A DNA stretch of 32,995 nucleotides, taken from NCBI RefSeq assembly GCF_013912065.1, contig NZ_JACESA010000025.1:1-32995 (forward strand), in the 5' to 3' direction. A program made the translations under genes and the position numbers. The stretch's first letter is position 1. Each line of letters opens with the position of its first letter. The notes beneath the pieces were generated by a model, which saw only the letters and a program-made list of their open reading frames with translations, was not told the origin of the DNA and did not search any database. Shown here piece after piece: positions 9,005-15,942 of the stretch. Origin of the DNA: Brevundimonas sp. Lineage in GTDB: Bacteria > Pseudomonadota > Alphaproteobacteria > Caulobacterales > Caulobacteraceae.

Positions 9005-9891
9005 GCCTTCTCCCCAGCTGAGCCCAGCACCTGCATGGCGGCGAATCTTGCAGCCACAAGCGCAACCGTAGCCGCCAGCAGCGGACATGGCGAGAGCAGC
9101 AGCAGGTCGCCCCAGGTCACCGGCAGGGCCTGGGTCAGGCCGCCCGCCCCGCCCAGGAAGCGCAGGAAGGCCAGCAGAAGCCCCGCCAGACCGGCCCCGA
9201 TGGCCCCCGCCCCGGCCGCCAGCAGGGCGAACCGCCGCTGGAACAGCCAGGCGATGCGTCCGTCGGTCGCGCCGTTCAGGCTCAGGGTCTCGATCACGCC
9301 GCGCCCCGCCGCCAGGCCGGCGCGGGTGGCGTAGGCGATGGCGGCGGCGGCGGCGAAGGCGGTGGCCAGGAAGGCGGCGCCGGCTAGGGTCGTGATCAGG
9401 GCCGCCGACCGCTCGACCTCGCCGCGCCACAGGCTGTGGTCGTCGACGGTGGCGTCCAGCCCGGCCTCGGCCAGGGCGCGGCTGAGGCTGACGGCGCTGG
9501 CGGGGGCGTCCGGCTTCAGCCGCACAGTCACCAGATGGGGCAGGGGTAGGTCGGGCAGGACGGCGTCGCCCAGCCAGGGCCGCAGCAGATCCTCGGCCGC
9601 CTTGCGATCCAGGGCCGCCGCCTCCTCGACCCCCTCGACGCCGGACAGGGTCTCGGCCGCGCGGGCGGCGGCGGTGTCGCCGGTTTCGCCGACGCGGGGG
9701 CGGACCTGAACCGTGGCCTCGGCGCCCAGCTGACGCGCCCAGCCATGGGCGGCGCGGTCGGCGGCCGAGGCGGCGACGGCGGCGAGACAGGCCAGGAAAC
9801 ACAGGACGGCGATGACAGTCATCAGCCAGGGCTCGCCGGCGGCGGCAGGTGGCAGCAGGCCGGGGCGGCGAGGGGGAAACAGGCGGATCAT
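9001..9891 (-). CDS. ftsX: Cell division protein FtsX, ABC transporter permease-like
   Basis: FtsX is the integral membrane partner of FtsE; the complex transmits ATP hydrolysis to periplasmic activators of peptidoglycan amidases during division. The 296-residue protein shows a short cytoplasmic N-terminus, a first transmembrane helix (about 23-45), a periplasmic domain of about 110 residues, and three further helices from about 165 to 285, as in the family. Sequence conservation is low, as usual for alphaproteobacterial FtsX, so the assignment rests mainly on topology and the FtsE neighbour. The start ATG at 9891 overlaps the ftsE stop by four bases, and its own TGA overlaps the ydcF start by four bases. 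The gene is alanine- and leucine-rich and of normal length. Confidence 0.85.
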   Translation of the reverse strand: MIRLFPPRRPGLLPPAAAGEPWLMTVIAVLCFLACLAAVAASAADRAAHGWARQLGAEATVQVRPRVGETGDTAAARAAETLSGVEGVEEAAALDRKAAEDLLRPWLGDAVLPDLPLPHLVTVRLKPDAPASAVSLSRALAEAGLDATVDDHSLWRGEVERSAALITTLAGAAFLATAFAAAAAIAYATRAGLAAGRGVIETLSLNGATDGRIAWLFQRRFALLAAGAGAIGAGLAGLLLAFLRFLGGAGGLTQALPVTWGDLLLLSPCPLLAATVALVAARFAAMQVLGSAGEKA

Positions 9892-10607
9892 GCGGCGGCC
9901 CGCCGGGCCTTGCTGAGCCGCCCCTGATCAAGCCGCAGCACCTGGGCGCCGGAGCGTTCGGCCAGGCCCTGGTCGTGGCTGGCGATCAGGACGGTGGCGC
10001 CCAGTCGGTTCAGCGACTGGAACAGGCGCAGCAGCTTGTCGGCCATGGCGCTGTCCACGCTGCCGGTCGGTTCATCGGCGACGATCAGGCCGGGGCGGGT
10101 GATGACGGCGCGGGCGATGGCCAGCCGCTGTTTCTCGCCGCCCGACAGGGCCGGGGGACGGGCGTCCATCCGCCGGCCCAGGCCGACCCATTTCAGCATT
10201 TCCTCGACGTCGGGGGCGTAGTCGGCCTCGCGGTCGCCGGCCAGCCGCAGCGGCAGGGCCGCATTGTCGAAGGCGGATAGATGGTCCAGCAGGCGGAAAT
10301 CCTGGAACACCACCCCCATGCGGCGGCGAAAGGCCGGGATGTCGCGCCGGTCGATCTGCGACACGTCGGCGCCGAACAGGCGGATGGACCCCGTCGTCGG
10401 CCGGTCGGCCAGGGTCAGAAGCCGCAGCAGCGAAGACTTTCCCGCGCCGGACGGCCCGGTAAGGAAGTGGAAAGAGCCTCGCGTCAGAATGAGGTTAACG
10501 TCTCGCAGCACGTCGGGCGCGTCCGCATAGCCGAAACCCACGCCCGACAGGCGGACGGTCTCGGTCACGGGGGCGGAATCGGCGGCGCTGGGTGGCGAGG
10601 ACGGCAT
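9888..10607 (-). CDS. ftsE: Cell division ATP-binding protein FtsE
   Basis: FtsE is the ABC ATPase that drives FtsX at the septum. In the 239-residue product the Walker A motif (GPSGAGKS) is at residues 51-58, the signature LSGGEKQR at 154-161, Walker B with LIVADEPTGSVD at 174-185, and the switch histidine in IASHD near 213. The Q-loop is in GVVFQDFRLLDHLSAFDN, a typical FtsE form. An N-terminal extension of about 18 residues, rich in Ser, Pro and Ala, precedes the domain. It is the first gene of a cluster ftsE-ftsX-ydcF-plsC-mipA and is divergent from the zinc-ribbon gene with 71 bp between the starts. A 6-bp inverted repeat (GGCGCG-GAT-CGCGCC, 10628-10642) lies in that gap. Confidence 0.93.
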   Translation of the reverse strand: MPSSPPSAADSAPVTETVRLSGVGFGYADAPDVLRDVNLILTRGSFHFLTGPSGAGKSSLLRLLTLADRPTTGSIRLFGADVSQIDRRDIPAFRRRMGVVFQDFRLLDHLSAFDNAALPLRLAGDREADYAPDVEEMLKWVGLGRRMDARPPALSGGEKQRLAIARAVITRPGLIVADEPTGSVDSAMADKLLRLFQSLNRLGATVLIASHDQGLAERSGAQVLRLDQGRLSKARRAAA

Positions 10608-10678
10608 CGAACTTGTTTCAGGGACAGGGCGCGGATCGCGCCTTACGGGAGGGGGCGACAGCCTCGCAGTCAGCCACC

Positions 10679-11635
10679 ATGATACTGACCTGCCCCGCCT
10701 GCGCCACCAGCTATTTCATTCCCGACGACGCCGTGGGCGCGAACGGGCGCAAGGTGCGCTGCAAATCGTGCGGCGAAGTCTGGCGCGCGACCAGCGACGA
10801 GCCCCTGGAACTGAGCGTTGCGCCGGAGCCCCGCGTGATCGCCACGCCCGAGCCGGACCCGACGCCGGAGCCCGCCAGCCTGGCCGAGACCCCCGCGCCT
10901 GAACTGCCCAAGGCCTTCCGCGCCCGCGCCGAACAGCAGCGTCGTCTGCGCCGCGCCGCTACGCATGGCGTGGTCTGGGCCGGCCTGGCCAGCGTCTTCG
11001 TCGGCCTGATCGTTTCGGCCTTCCTGTTCCGCGTCGAGATGGTCGAAGCCTTCCCGCGCGCCGCCGCCGCCTATGCCGCCGTGGGCGCGCCGGTGAACCC
11101 GATCGGCCTGGACTTCGAGGCCATGACGGCCAAGGAAGCCCCCGATCATCCCGGCATGGTTCTGGTTTCGGGCGCCCTGCGCAATGTCCGCGACGCCGAG
11201 ATCGTGGCCCCGCCCGTCCGCGTCGCCCTGCTGGACGAGCACGGGGCAGAGGTCGGGTTCAGGATCGTGACCATCGACGCCGCCCCGGTCCTGCCCGGCA
11301 AGGTCCAGGGCTTCGCCGTCATGATCCCTGACCCCGGCGGCCACGCGGCCGACATCGGCGTCAACTTCGTCGCCGCCCCGGTCAGCCACGCCAAGCCGAC
11401 CGCCGCCCATGGCAAGGCGTCTGATCACGGCTCGTCTGACCACGGGGCGCCGGATCACGGAACGCCCGCCGACGCCAAGCCCGCCCATGGAACGCCCGAC
11501 CATGAAGCTCCTCACGCGCCCGCCGCCGATCACGGCTCGGGTCACGCGGCGCCGGTCGAGGCCCATGCGGAACTCGCCCCGGCCTCCAACGGCCTGCGTT
11601 CGGCGGTCGCGCCGGGCGTGCGCGGTCATGGCTGA
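10679..11635 (+). CDS. MJ0042-type zinc-ribbon, DUF3426-like membrane protein with His-rich tail
   Basis: This 318-residue protein begins with an MJ0042-type zinc ribbon (MILTCPACATSYFIPDD, cysteines 5, 8, 28 and 31). It then has a Pro/Glu-rich linker, a basic segment, one transmembrane helix at about 100-120 (GLASVFVGLIVSAFLF), and a DUF3426-like beta domain outside the membrane. The last about 75 residues are low-complexity and rich in histidine (repeated DHG, AHG and DHE units), which may bind metal; this is inferred. Such proteins lie beside ftsE in many alphaproteobacteria but have no agreed function. The ATG at 10679 places the zinc ribbon at the extreme N-terminus as in homologues, although the only purine-rich run (10648-10656) is rather far upstream. 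It is divergent from ftsE and 73 bp ahead of the phosphoribosyltransferase. Confidence 0.8.
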   Translation: MILTCPACATSYFIPDDAVGANGRKVRCKSCGEVWRATSDEPLELSVAPEPRVIATPEPDPTPEPASLAETPAPELPKAFRARAEQQRRLRRAATHGVVWAGLASVFVGLIVSAFLFRVEMVEAFPRAAAAYAAVGAPVNPIGLDFEAMTAKEAPDHPGMVLVSGALRNVRDAEIVAPPVRVALLDEHGAEVGFRIVTIDAAPVLPGKVQGFAVMIPDPGGHAADIGVNFVAAPVSHAKPTAAHGKASDHGSSDHGAPDHGTPADAKPAHGTPDHEAPHAPAADHGSGHAAPVEAHAELAPASNGLRSAVAPGVRGHG

Positions 11636-11685
11636 GGGTCGCTGAGCCGGACCGCCGCCGCGCCCGAGGTGGACAGGGGGCGTCG

Positions 11686-11704
11686 CGAGGCGGTATCCGC
11701 CTCG
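11686..11704 (+). promoter_or_regulatory. Inverted repeat in the ribosome-binding region of the phosphoribosyltransferase gene
   Basis: An 8-bp perfect inverted repeat (CGAGGCGG-TAT-CCGCCTCG) ends four bases before the ATG at 11709. In mRNA it would form a tight hairpin covering the position where the ribosome-binding site should be, and no other clear Shine-Dalgarno sequence is visible. It could reduce translation or mark a regulated start; no T-tract follows, so it is not a typical terminator. Confidence 0.45.
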
Positions 11705-11708
11705 GATC

Positions 11709-12242
11709 ATGGCTGATACCTCCCCGACGCCGACCGTCCTCCTGGCCGAGGCCGACATCGCCCGCGTGGTCGCGGACCTCGCCGCGCGCATCGCCCCCGT
11801 CATCGACGACGAGACCGTCGCGGCCGTACTGTTGACCGGCGGCCTGTGGTTCGCCGCCGACCTGACCCGCGCCCTGTCGCGGGTCGGCCGCAATGTCCGG
11901 TTCGACGCCCTGTGGCTGGCCTCCTACGGCGACGACAAGACCAGCCGGGGCAGGATCGACGTCTATGCGCCCTTCCAGCGCCCCATCGCCGGGCGGCGCG
12001 TCCTGATCCTGGACGACGTCTTCGACACCGGCCTGTCCCTGGCCGAGGCGGTGCGGATCGCCCGCGAGGGCGGGGCGTCCGAGGTCCTGACCTGCGTCTT
12101 CGCCCGCAAGCCCTGGCCCGAACCCCGCGCCCCCGAACCCGACTTCGTCGGCTGGGAGGCCCCGAACCGTTTCCTGGTCGGTTACGGCCTGGATCACGCG
12201 GGCGGTTTGCGTGGCCTTCCGGACATCTGCGCGCTGGACTGA
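11709..12242 (+). CDS. hpt: Hypoxanthine phosphoribosyltransferase-like protein
   Basis: This 177-residue protein resembles hypoxanthine (guanine) phosphoribosyltransferase, which salvages purine bases with PRPP to make IMP or GMP in the cytoplasm. The PRPP-binding signature RVLILDDVFDTGLSLAEA starts at residue 97, with the acidic pair D102-D103. The loop near residue 42 is LLTGGLWFAADL. The base-recognition side is present as FARKPWPEP and the C-terminal FVGWEAPNRFLVGYGLDHAGGLRGLP, close to the pattern of bacterial HPRTs. Length is normal. The start follows a hairpin that occupies the ribosome-binding region. Its stop lies only four bases from the stop of the opposite-strand metallopeptidase. 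A xanthine- or guanine-specific enzyme is possible. Confidence 0.75.
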   Translation: MADTSPTPTVLLAEADIARVVADLAARIAPVIDDETVAAVLLTGGLWFAADLTRALSRVGRNVRFDALWLASYGDDKTSRGRIDVYAPFQRPIAGRRVLILDDVFDTGLSLAEAVRIAREGGASEVLTCVFARKPWPEPRAPEPDFVGWEAPNRFLVGYGLDHAGGLRGLPDICALD

Positions 12243-12246
12243 GCGA

Positions 12247-13797
12247 TCAGGGGAGCGACAGCCTGGGGGCGTGCTCGATCACCCAGGCCGCCGGCTCCGC
12301 CAGCGCCTTTGCACATGGCGCTTCGAGGGTGCGACCGTCCCGCGTCAAATATCTTACTGTTTGGTTTGAGGCGCAGCGGGCCTGGACGGCGGCGAACATG
12401 GCCCGCGCCTCCTTTCGCGGGTCGTGACCCTCGACCAGATCTATGGTGGGTCCCCCGGAAAGGGGACCGCATCGCTCCCCATCCAGCTTCAAAGCTTCGG
12501 GATCGTTGAAGAAGCCATAGCTGCCTTGGCAATTCTGGTCGGCGACATGGAAAAGGGCTTTCGTCATTAGCGTGTTGTCAGACGGCCTGTTCTGCAGAGT
12601 GACGCCAGCAGAGGTCAGGCCGCTCCGCAGCTTCTCCCACCGATCATCAGACGGCTCGTCAATCACGAGCAAAGCAAGGCTGTCTTGTCGCAACCGGGCG
12701 CGAAAGTCGGATACGCCATAACCGTCGGGGGTCTGCTTCAGCATTTGGCCCCAGAGGGTCAGAACGGATTCTCCCTGGGCGCGGCGTTCGAGGTCTGTCA
12801 GCCACTGGATCAGGACGCCACATTGATAGGGCGCCGCCCCACGACCGAACCTGGGGTCTTTGAGCGTTCCTGCGTCAAGGGTCGTGCGGCAGCCGTCGAG
12901 CGCCGCGCTCAAGCGGGTTCTCGCATCGTCCTCGCTCAGCCCCCCAGTGGATACCGCCCCCAGTATGGCCGCATACTCCGCTCCGCCCTCGTGTAGCCAT
13001 GGCGCGGTGGAGACGTCGCGGGCGGACCCCGCTTCCCATCGGTGGAAGGTCTCGTGCCAGACGAAGGTGCTGAGCGGCTCCAAAGCGTCGCGCCATCCCT
13101 CGTCATGGAATCGCAACGAGATGACGCCGCCATCGGTGACATCTCCTCGAAATGTCGATGGGCCCGGGCTGTCGGCAGACAAGATCAACAACGTCTGGCC
13201 CGGAGACGGCCGGTCAAGCGCGGAGGCGTAGAAGCGGGCTGCGGCGAAGAAGTCGTTCCGAAGTTGATCGGCAAGCTCGGTAGGCGTCGTCTCGCCGGTC
13301 GCCGTCACCACCCCGTCGTGAGCGGACACAAGCCGACGGGGGCCGAGGAAGGCATAGCCGCTGATCTCCTCCTGCTCCGGCGTGCTTGTTTCCGTCGAAG
13401 CCGGCTCCAGCCGCAGTTGCGCCGACATGTTCGCGAGCTGGAAGGCCGGCCCATAGATCTGCCAGCCGGAGCCCACCTTGATCAGGCTGGGATAGATGCG
13501 ATCCACTTCCTCGGCGTCTGGCCTAACGGCAAGGGCGACTTGGCTGAACGGGGTGTCGCCGGTGATCACATCGCCGCTCAGAGAAAGCCCGGGGGTGAGC
13601 ACGCGCCAACCTGTTCGGTCTCCGCCGGTACGCCGAAACTCCAGGCGGTTCGTCGGTTGCGGCAAACTGACGATTACCGCCAGACCCTCTTCGCTGGTGC
13701 GGGCCGTGATGACAGCCGTTTGCGGATCAGCCGCCCCGGCTGGATGGGCGAACACCAAGGCTGCGGCTAAAGCCGCGCGGAAGACATGGGCAGGCAT
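12247..13797 (-). CDS. Putative secreted zinc metallopeptidase (gluzincin-like, HExxH)
   Basis: I do not recognise a named family for this 516-residue protein. It has a signal peptide (residues 1-22, cut after AGA), a beta-rich N-terminal half, and a central zinc-peptidase signature: WHETFHRW gives HExxH at 248-252, followed by WLHEGGAEYAA with glutamates at 270 and 274. This HExxH...WxxEGxAEY arrangement resembles M1/M61 gluzincins, although the spacing to E270 (17 residues) is one shorter than the M1 pattern. Six cysteines in the second half could form disulfides, fitting export to the periplasm or beyond. GC content looks lower and codon use less biased than in neighbours, suggesting later gain. 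It is convergent with hpt and divergent from rplU. Peptidase activity is inferred from the motif only. Confidence 0.7.
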   Translation of the reverse strand: MPAHVFRAALAAALVFAHPAGAADPQTAVITARTSEEGLAVIVSLPQPTNRLEFRRTGGDRTGWRVLTPGLSLSGDVITGDTPFSQVALAVRPDAEEVDRIYPSLIKVGSGWQIYGPAFQLANMSAQLRLEPASTETSTPEQEEISGYAFLGPRRLVSAHDGVVTATGETTPTELADQLRNDFFAAARFYASALDRPSPGQTLLILSADSPGPSTFRGDVTDGGVISLRFHDEGWRDALEPLSTFVWHETFHRWEAGSARDVSTAPWLHEGGAEYAAILGAVSTGGLSEDDARTRLSAALDGCRTTLDAGTLKDPRFGRGAAPYQCGVLIQWLTDLERRAQGESVLTLWGQMLKQTPDGYGVSDFRARLRQDSLALLVIDEPSDDRWEKLRSGLTSAGVTLQNRPSDNTLMTKALFHVADQNCQGSYGFFNDPEALKLDGERCGPLSGGPTIDLVEGHDPRKEARAMFAAVQARCASNQTVRYLTRDGRTLEAPCAKALAEPAAWVIEHAPRLSLP

Positions 13798-13880
13798 GTT
13801 CGTCTCGTGGTTGTCTAAAGCGCCCGCAAGCTACTTGGCTCGCTCGTCTACGTCACGACCGTCTTTTTCCGGCGTCGGCG

Positions 13881-13908
13881 TTGACTCGGAGACGCCCTTC
13901 CGTATATG
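13881..13908 (+). promoter_or_regulatory. Sigma-70-type promoter for rplU-rpmA
   Basis: TTGACT (13881-13886) is followed after 16 bases by TATATG (13903-13908), a good match to housekeeping -35 and -10 boxes in very GC-rich DNA. Transcription would start near 13915, about 65 bases before rplU. No other + strand gene lies upstream, so this is the likely promoter of the ribosomal operon. Confidence 0.65.
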
Positions 13909-13919
13909 TCGCCGCTCTT

Positions 13920-13958
13920 CGCCCCCGGGGGTCTCCTCCGGAGGGCGTATTCTTTTTT
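13920..13958 (+). terminator. Terminator-shaped hairpin in the rplU leader (candidate attenuator)
   Basis: CGCCC (13920-13924) pairs with GGGCG (13943-13947), and 13925-13931 pairs with 13935-13941, leaving one bulged A at 13942 and a TCT loop. This gives about 12 base pairs. The stem is followed by TATTCTTTTTT (13948-13958). It lies between the promoter and the rplU start, where an ordinary gene-end terminator is not expected, because the upstream gene is on the other strand. An attenuator role is inferred. Confidence 0.6.
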
Positions 13959-13980
13959 GCGTTTGCGCTGAGGCTTCAAC

Positions 13981-14511
13981 ATGTACGCGGTGATCAAGAC
14001 CGGCGGCAAGCAGTACCGGGTCCAACCGGGCGACACCATCGTCGTCGAAAAGCTCGACGGCGACGCCGGCGCGGAGCTGAAGTTCGACAGCGTCCTGATG
14101 CTGGGCGGCGACAAGGGCGTGACCCTGGGCGCCCCGCTGATCGACGGCGCCTTCGTCGGCGCGACCCTGGTCGAGACCCGCAAGGGCGAGAAGATCAAGA
14201 TCTTCAAGAAGACCCGTCGTCAGGGCTATCGCCGCACGAACGGCCATCGCCAGATGGAATCGGTTCTGCGCATCACCGGCATCGAAGGCGCCGGCGAAAG
14301 CGCCAAGTGGGACGGCACGGTCGATCTGACGACCAAGGCCGAGATCAACCTGCGGGCCCGCAACCTGGCGACCCGCGGCGCGACCGACACGGTCCAGGCC
14401 GACGACTCCGACGTCAAGAGCGTCGCAGTCGAGACCGCAGCTCCCGCCAAGAAGGCCCCGGCCAAGAAGAAGGCCGCGCCCAAGGCTGAAGCCGCCGGCG
14501 ACGAAGCCTAA
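13981..14511 (+). CDS. rplU: 50S ribosomal protein L21 with long Ala/Lys-rich C-terminal tail
   Basis: L21 binds 23S rRNA in the large ribosomal subunit. The N-terminal about 103 residues are a standard L21 (MYAVIKTGGKQYRVQPGD; TRRQGYRRTNGHRQ near residue 80). The protein is 176 residues, longer than the usual about 103, with a C-terminal extension that ends in an Ala/Lys/Pro-rich segment (KKAPAKKKAAPKAEAA). Such tails occur in other alphaproteobacterial L21 proteins and probably contact rRNA or stay disordered. The ATG is preceded by TGAGG eight bases upstream. The gene is first in an operon with rpmA 100 bp downstream and is preceded by a promoter and a terminator-shaped hairpin. Confidence 0.96.
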   Translation: MYAVIKTGGKQYRVQPGDTIVVEKLDGDAGAELKFDSVLMLGGDKGVTLGAPLIDGAFVGATLVETRKGEKIKIFKKTRRQGYRRTNGHRQMESVLRITGIEGAGESAKWDGTVDLTTKAEINLRARNLATRGATDTVQADDSDVKSVAVETAAPAKKAPAKKKAAPKAEAAGDEA

Positions 14512-14555
14512 GACATTCACCGGCGCTTCACGGCGCCAGATCAGATTGCAGGGAC

Positions 14556-14586
14556 GTCCTCAAATAGGCCAATAGGCCGGTAGGAC
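14556..14586 (+). repeat. Stem-loop with 8-bp tandem duplication between rplU and rpmA
   Basis: GTCCT (14556-14560) and AGGAC (14582-14586) enclose two exact tandem copies of AATAGGCC (14563-14578). The GGCC parts can also pair with each other. It sits in the 100-bp gap of the ribosomal operon, about 25 bases before the rpmA start, and could influence mRNA processing or rpmA translation; there is no direct evidence. Confidence 0.35.
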
Positions 14587-14611
14587 ACCCAAGAGAGTAC
14601 GGAGCGGCAAG

Positions 14612-14899
14612 ATGGCTCACAAGAAATCCGGTGGTTCGTCGCGTAACGGTCGCGACTCCCAGTCGAAGCGCCTCGGCGTGAAGAAGTATGGCGGCGAGCG
14701 CGTGCTGGCCGGCAACATCATCGTGCGTCAGCGCGGCACCACCTTCCACCCGGGTGAGAACATCGGCATGGGCCGCGACCACACTCTGTTCGCCCTGACC
14801 CACGGCGCCGTGAAATTCACCAAGAAAGCCGGCGGCCGATGCTATGTGTCGATCCTCGCGGCGAATGACGACGCCGCTCAGGCGCTCGCCGCCGAGTAA
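14612..14899 (+). CDS. rpmA: 50S ribosomal protein L27
   Basis: L27 reaches the peptidyl-transferase centre of the ribosome with its N-terminal tail and helps in tRNA positioning. The 95-residue product is complete and typical: [20 protein letters not shown] at the start, [20 protein letters not shown] in the middle and [18 protein letters not shown] after it. It begins directly with MAHKK, so it lacks the cleavable N-terminal extension known from Firmicutes L27. It is preceded by a purine-rich CGGAGCGGCAAG site. Two hairpins follow the stop, the second with a T-tract, so the rplU-rpmA transcript probably ends there. The obgE gene, which often follows rpmA in bacteria, is not in this window. 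Confidence 0.97.
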   Translation: MAHKKSGGSSRNGRDSQSKRLGVKKYGGERVLAGNIIVRQRGTTFHPGENIGMGRDHTLFALTHGAVKFTKKAGGRCYVSILAANDDAAQALAAE

Positions 14900-14916
14900 C
14901 GCAGTCTGGGATTTCA

Positions 14917-15006
14917 CCGGATCGCGTTGCTCCTGAAAGCAGCCGATCCGGACCAGGGAAGATATTCCGCGGGGAGTCTGGATCACCAGGCTCCCCGTTT
15001 GCGTTT
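14917..15006 (+). terminator. Tandem hairpins ending the rplU-rpmA transcript
   Basis: The first hairpin has 8-bp arms CCGGATCG (14917-14924) and CGATCCGG (14944-14951), extended inward by about six pairs. The second has a 12-bp stem (14970-14981 with 14986-14997), loop ATCA, and is followed by TTTGCGTTT (14998-15006). The second has the form of an intrinsic terminator; the first may protect the 3' end or be a separate repeat. Confidence 0.75.
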
Positions 15007-15064
15007 CCCCGCCTCGAAGACCGCCCGAGCCCTCCAAGGAGGCGGTCCGAACCGAGGCCATGCC

Positions 15065-15598
15065 ATGTGCGTCATCGAAACCTCTCCCGTCGTCGAGACC
15101 CGGCGTCTGGTCCTGCGCGCGCCCGCGCCGCAGGACGCGCCGCGCATCGCCGCCCTGGCCAACGACCTCGACATCGCGCGGATGACCAAGCGGATGCCCC
15201 ACCCGTTCCGGATCGAGGACGCGGACGACTTCGTGCTGCAGGTGGCGGCCCAGGACCCGGCGCGGGCCAACACCTTCGTGATCGAACACGAGGAGACGGG
15301 GCCGGTCGGGGTCATCGGCCTGTTCATGGGCGAGGATCGAGTGCCCGAGGCCGGCTACTGGATCGGGCGGGACTATTGGGGCCGGGGCTTCGCCACAGAG
15401 GCCCTGGACGGCGCCCTGGCCTGGGCGGGTCGTAAGTGGAAGCGGCGGGCCCTGGTCGCCGGCCATTTCGCCGACAACCCAGCCTCGGGCCGGGTGCTGG
15501 AGAAGGCGGGTTTCCTGTACACCGGCGAGACCCGCCGGGCCTGGAGCCGCGCGCGCCGGGCCGAGGCCGATACGCGGATGATGGTGTGGCTGGCCTGA
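15065..15598 (+). CDS. GNAT family N-acetyltransferase (RimJ/RimL-like)
   Basis: This 177-residue protein fits the GNAT acetyltransferases of the ribosomal-protein alanine acetyltransferase type, which transfer acetyl from acetyl-CoA to protein N-termini or small amines. Family features are the opening ETRRLVLRAPAPQDAPRIAAL, the acetyl-CoA loop GRDYWGRGFATEAL near residue 105, and the C-terminal NPASGRVLEKAGFLYTGE. The ATG at 15065 has GAGG seven bases upstream and gives the normal family N-terminus; the frame is open further upstream through the terminator and is not used there. A strong AAGGAGG (15036-15042) lies too far for this start and has no other start near it. Position after rplU-rpmA hints at a ribosomal substrate, but this is only inferred. 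Confidence 0.85.
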   Translation: MCVIETSPVVETRRLVLRAPAPQDAPRIAALANDLDIARMTKRMPHPFRIEDADDFVLQVAAQDPARANTFVIEHEETGPVGVIGLFMGEDRVPEAGYWIGRDYWGRGFATEALDGALAWAGRKWKRRALVAGHFADNPASGRVLEKAGFLYTGETRRAWSRARRAEADTRMMVWLA

Positions 15599-15617
15599 GC
15601 CGGCCCGCCCGTCGCGC

Positions 15618-15764
15618 CTAGCCGGCGAGGCTGGGTCCGTAGACGACGGCGGCCCCGACCAGGCCGGCGACAAGCATGGCGCCCGCGCCGGCGATGAAGG
15701 CTGTCGCCGTGCGGGCGCGGCGGCGACGCATGCCGCCGGATCGGTATTTGCGGATGAGGATCAT
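15618..15764 (-). CDS. Possible small membrane protein
   Basis: The frame from the ATG at 15764 codes for 48 residues: a basic N-terminus (several Arg after GGM) followed by one hydrophobic segment of about 22 residues rich in Ala, Gly and Val. The shape is that of a small single-span membrane protein with its N-terminus in the cytoplasm. The ribosome site is weak, and a TTG start at 15812 would add 16 residues. An AT-rich TAATAT-like stretch at 15795-15803 could be a -10 element. I recognise no family, and it may not be a real gene. Confidence 0.35.
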   Translation of the reverse strand: MILIRKYRSGGMRRRRARTATAFIAGAGAMLVAGLVGAAVVYGPSLAG

Positions 15765-15942
15765 CGGACCCCGCGTGAAGGCTTCGGACCCGATGATATT
15801 ATGCTGGGACAAGAGGCGCTCCCCGGACTGCCGCTGGTAGGCGGATCAGTCGGGGGATGTCGCGGCCAGAAGATGGCGACCCGCGTTACCGGGATCGCAA
15901 CTTCGTGAGGCCCTTGATTCTATTGATGTTCGGCGAAGCCGG

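Noticed and set aside
7805-9334. 509-codon + strand frame opposite plsC, ydcF and ftsX
   Set aside because: It has shadow composition with many Gly, Gln and Asp, no motif, and lies antisense to three well-supported genes.
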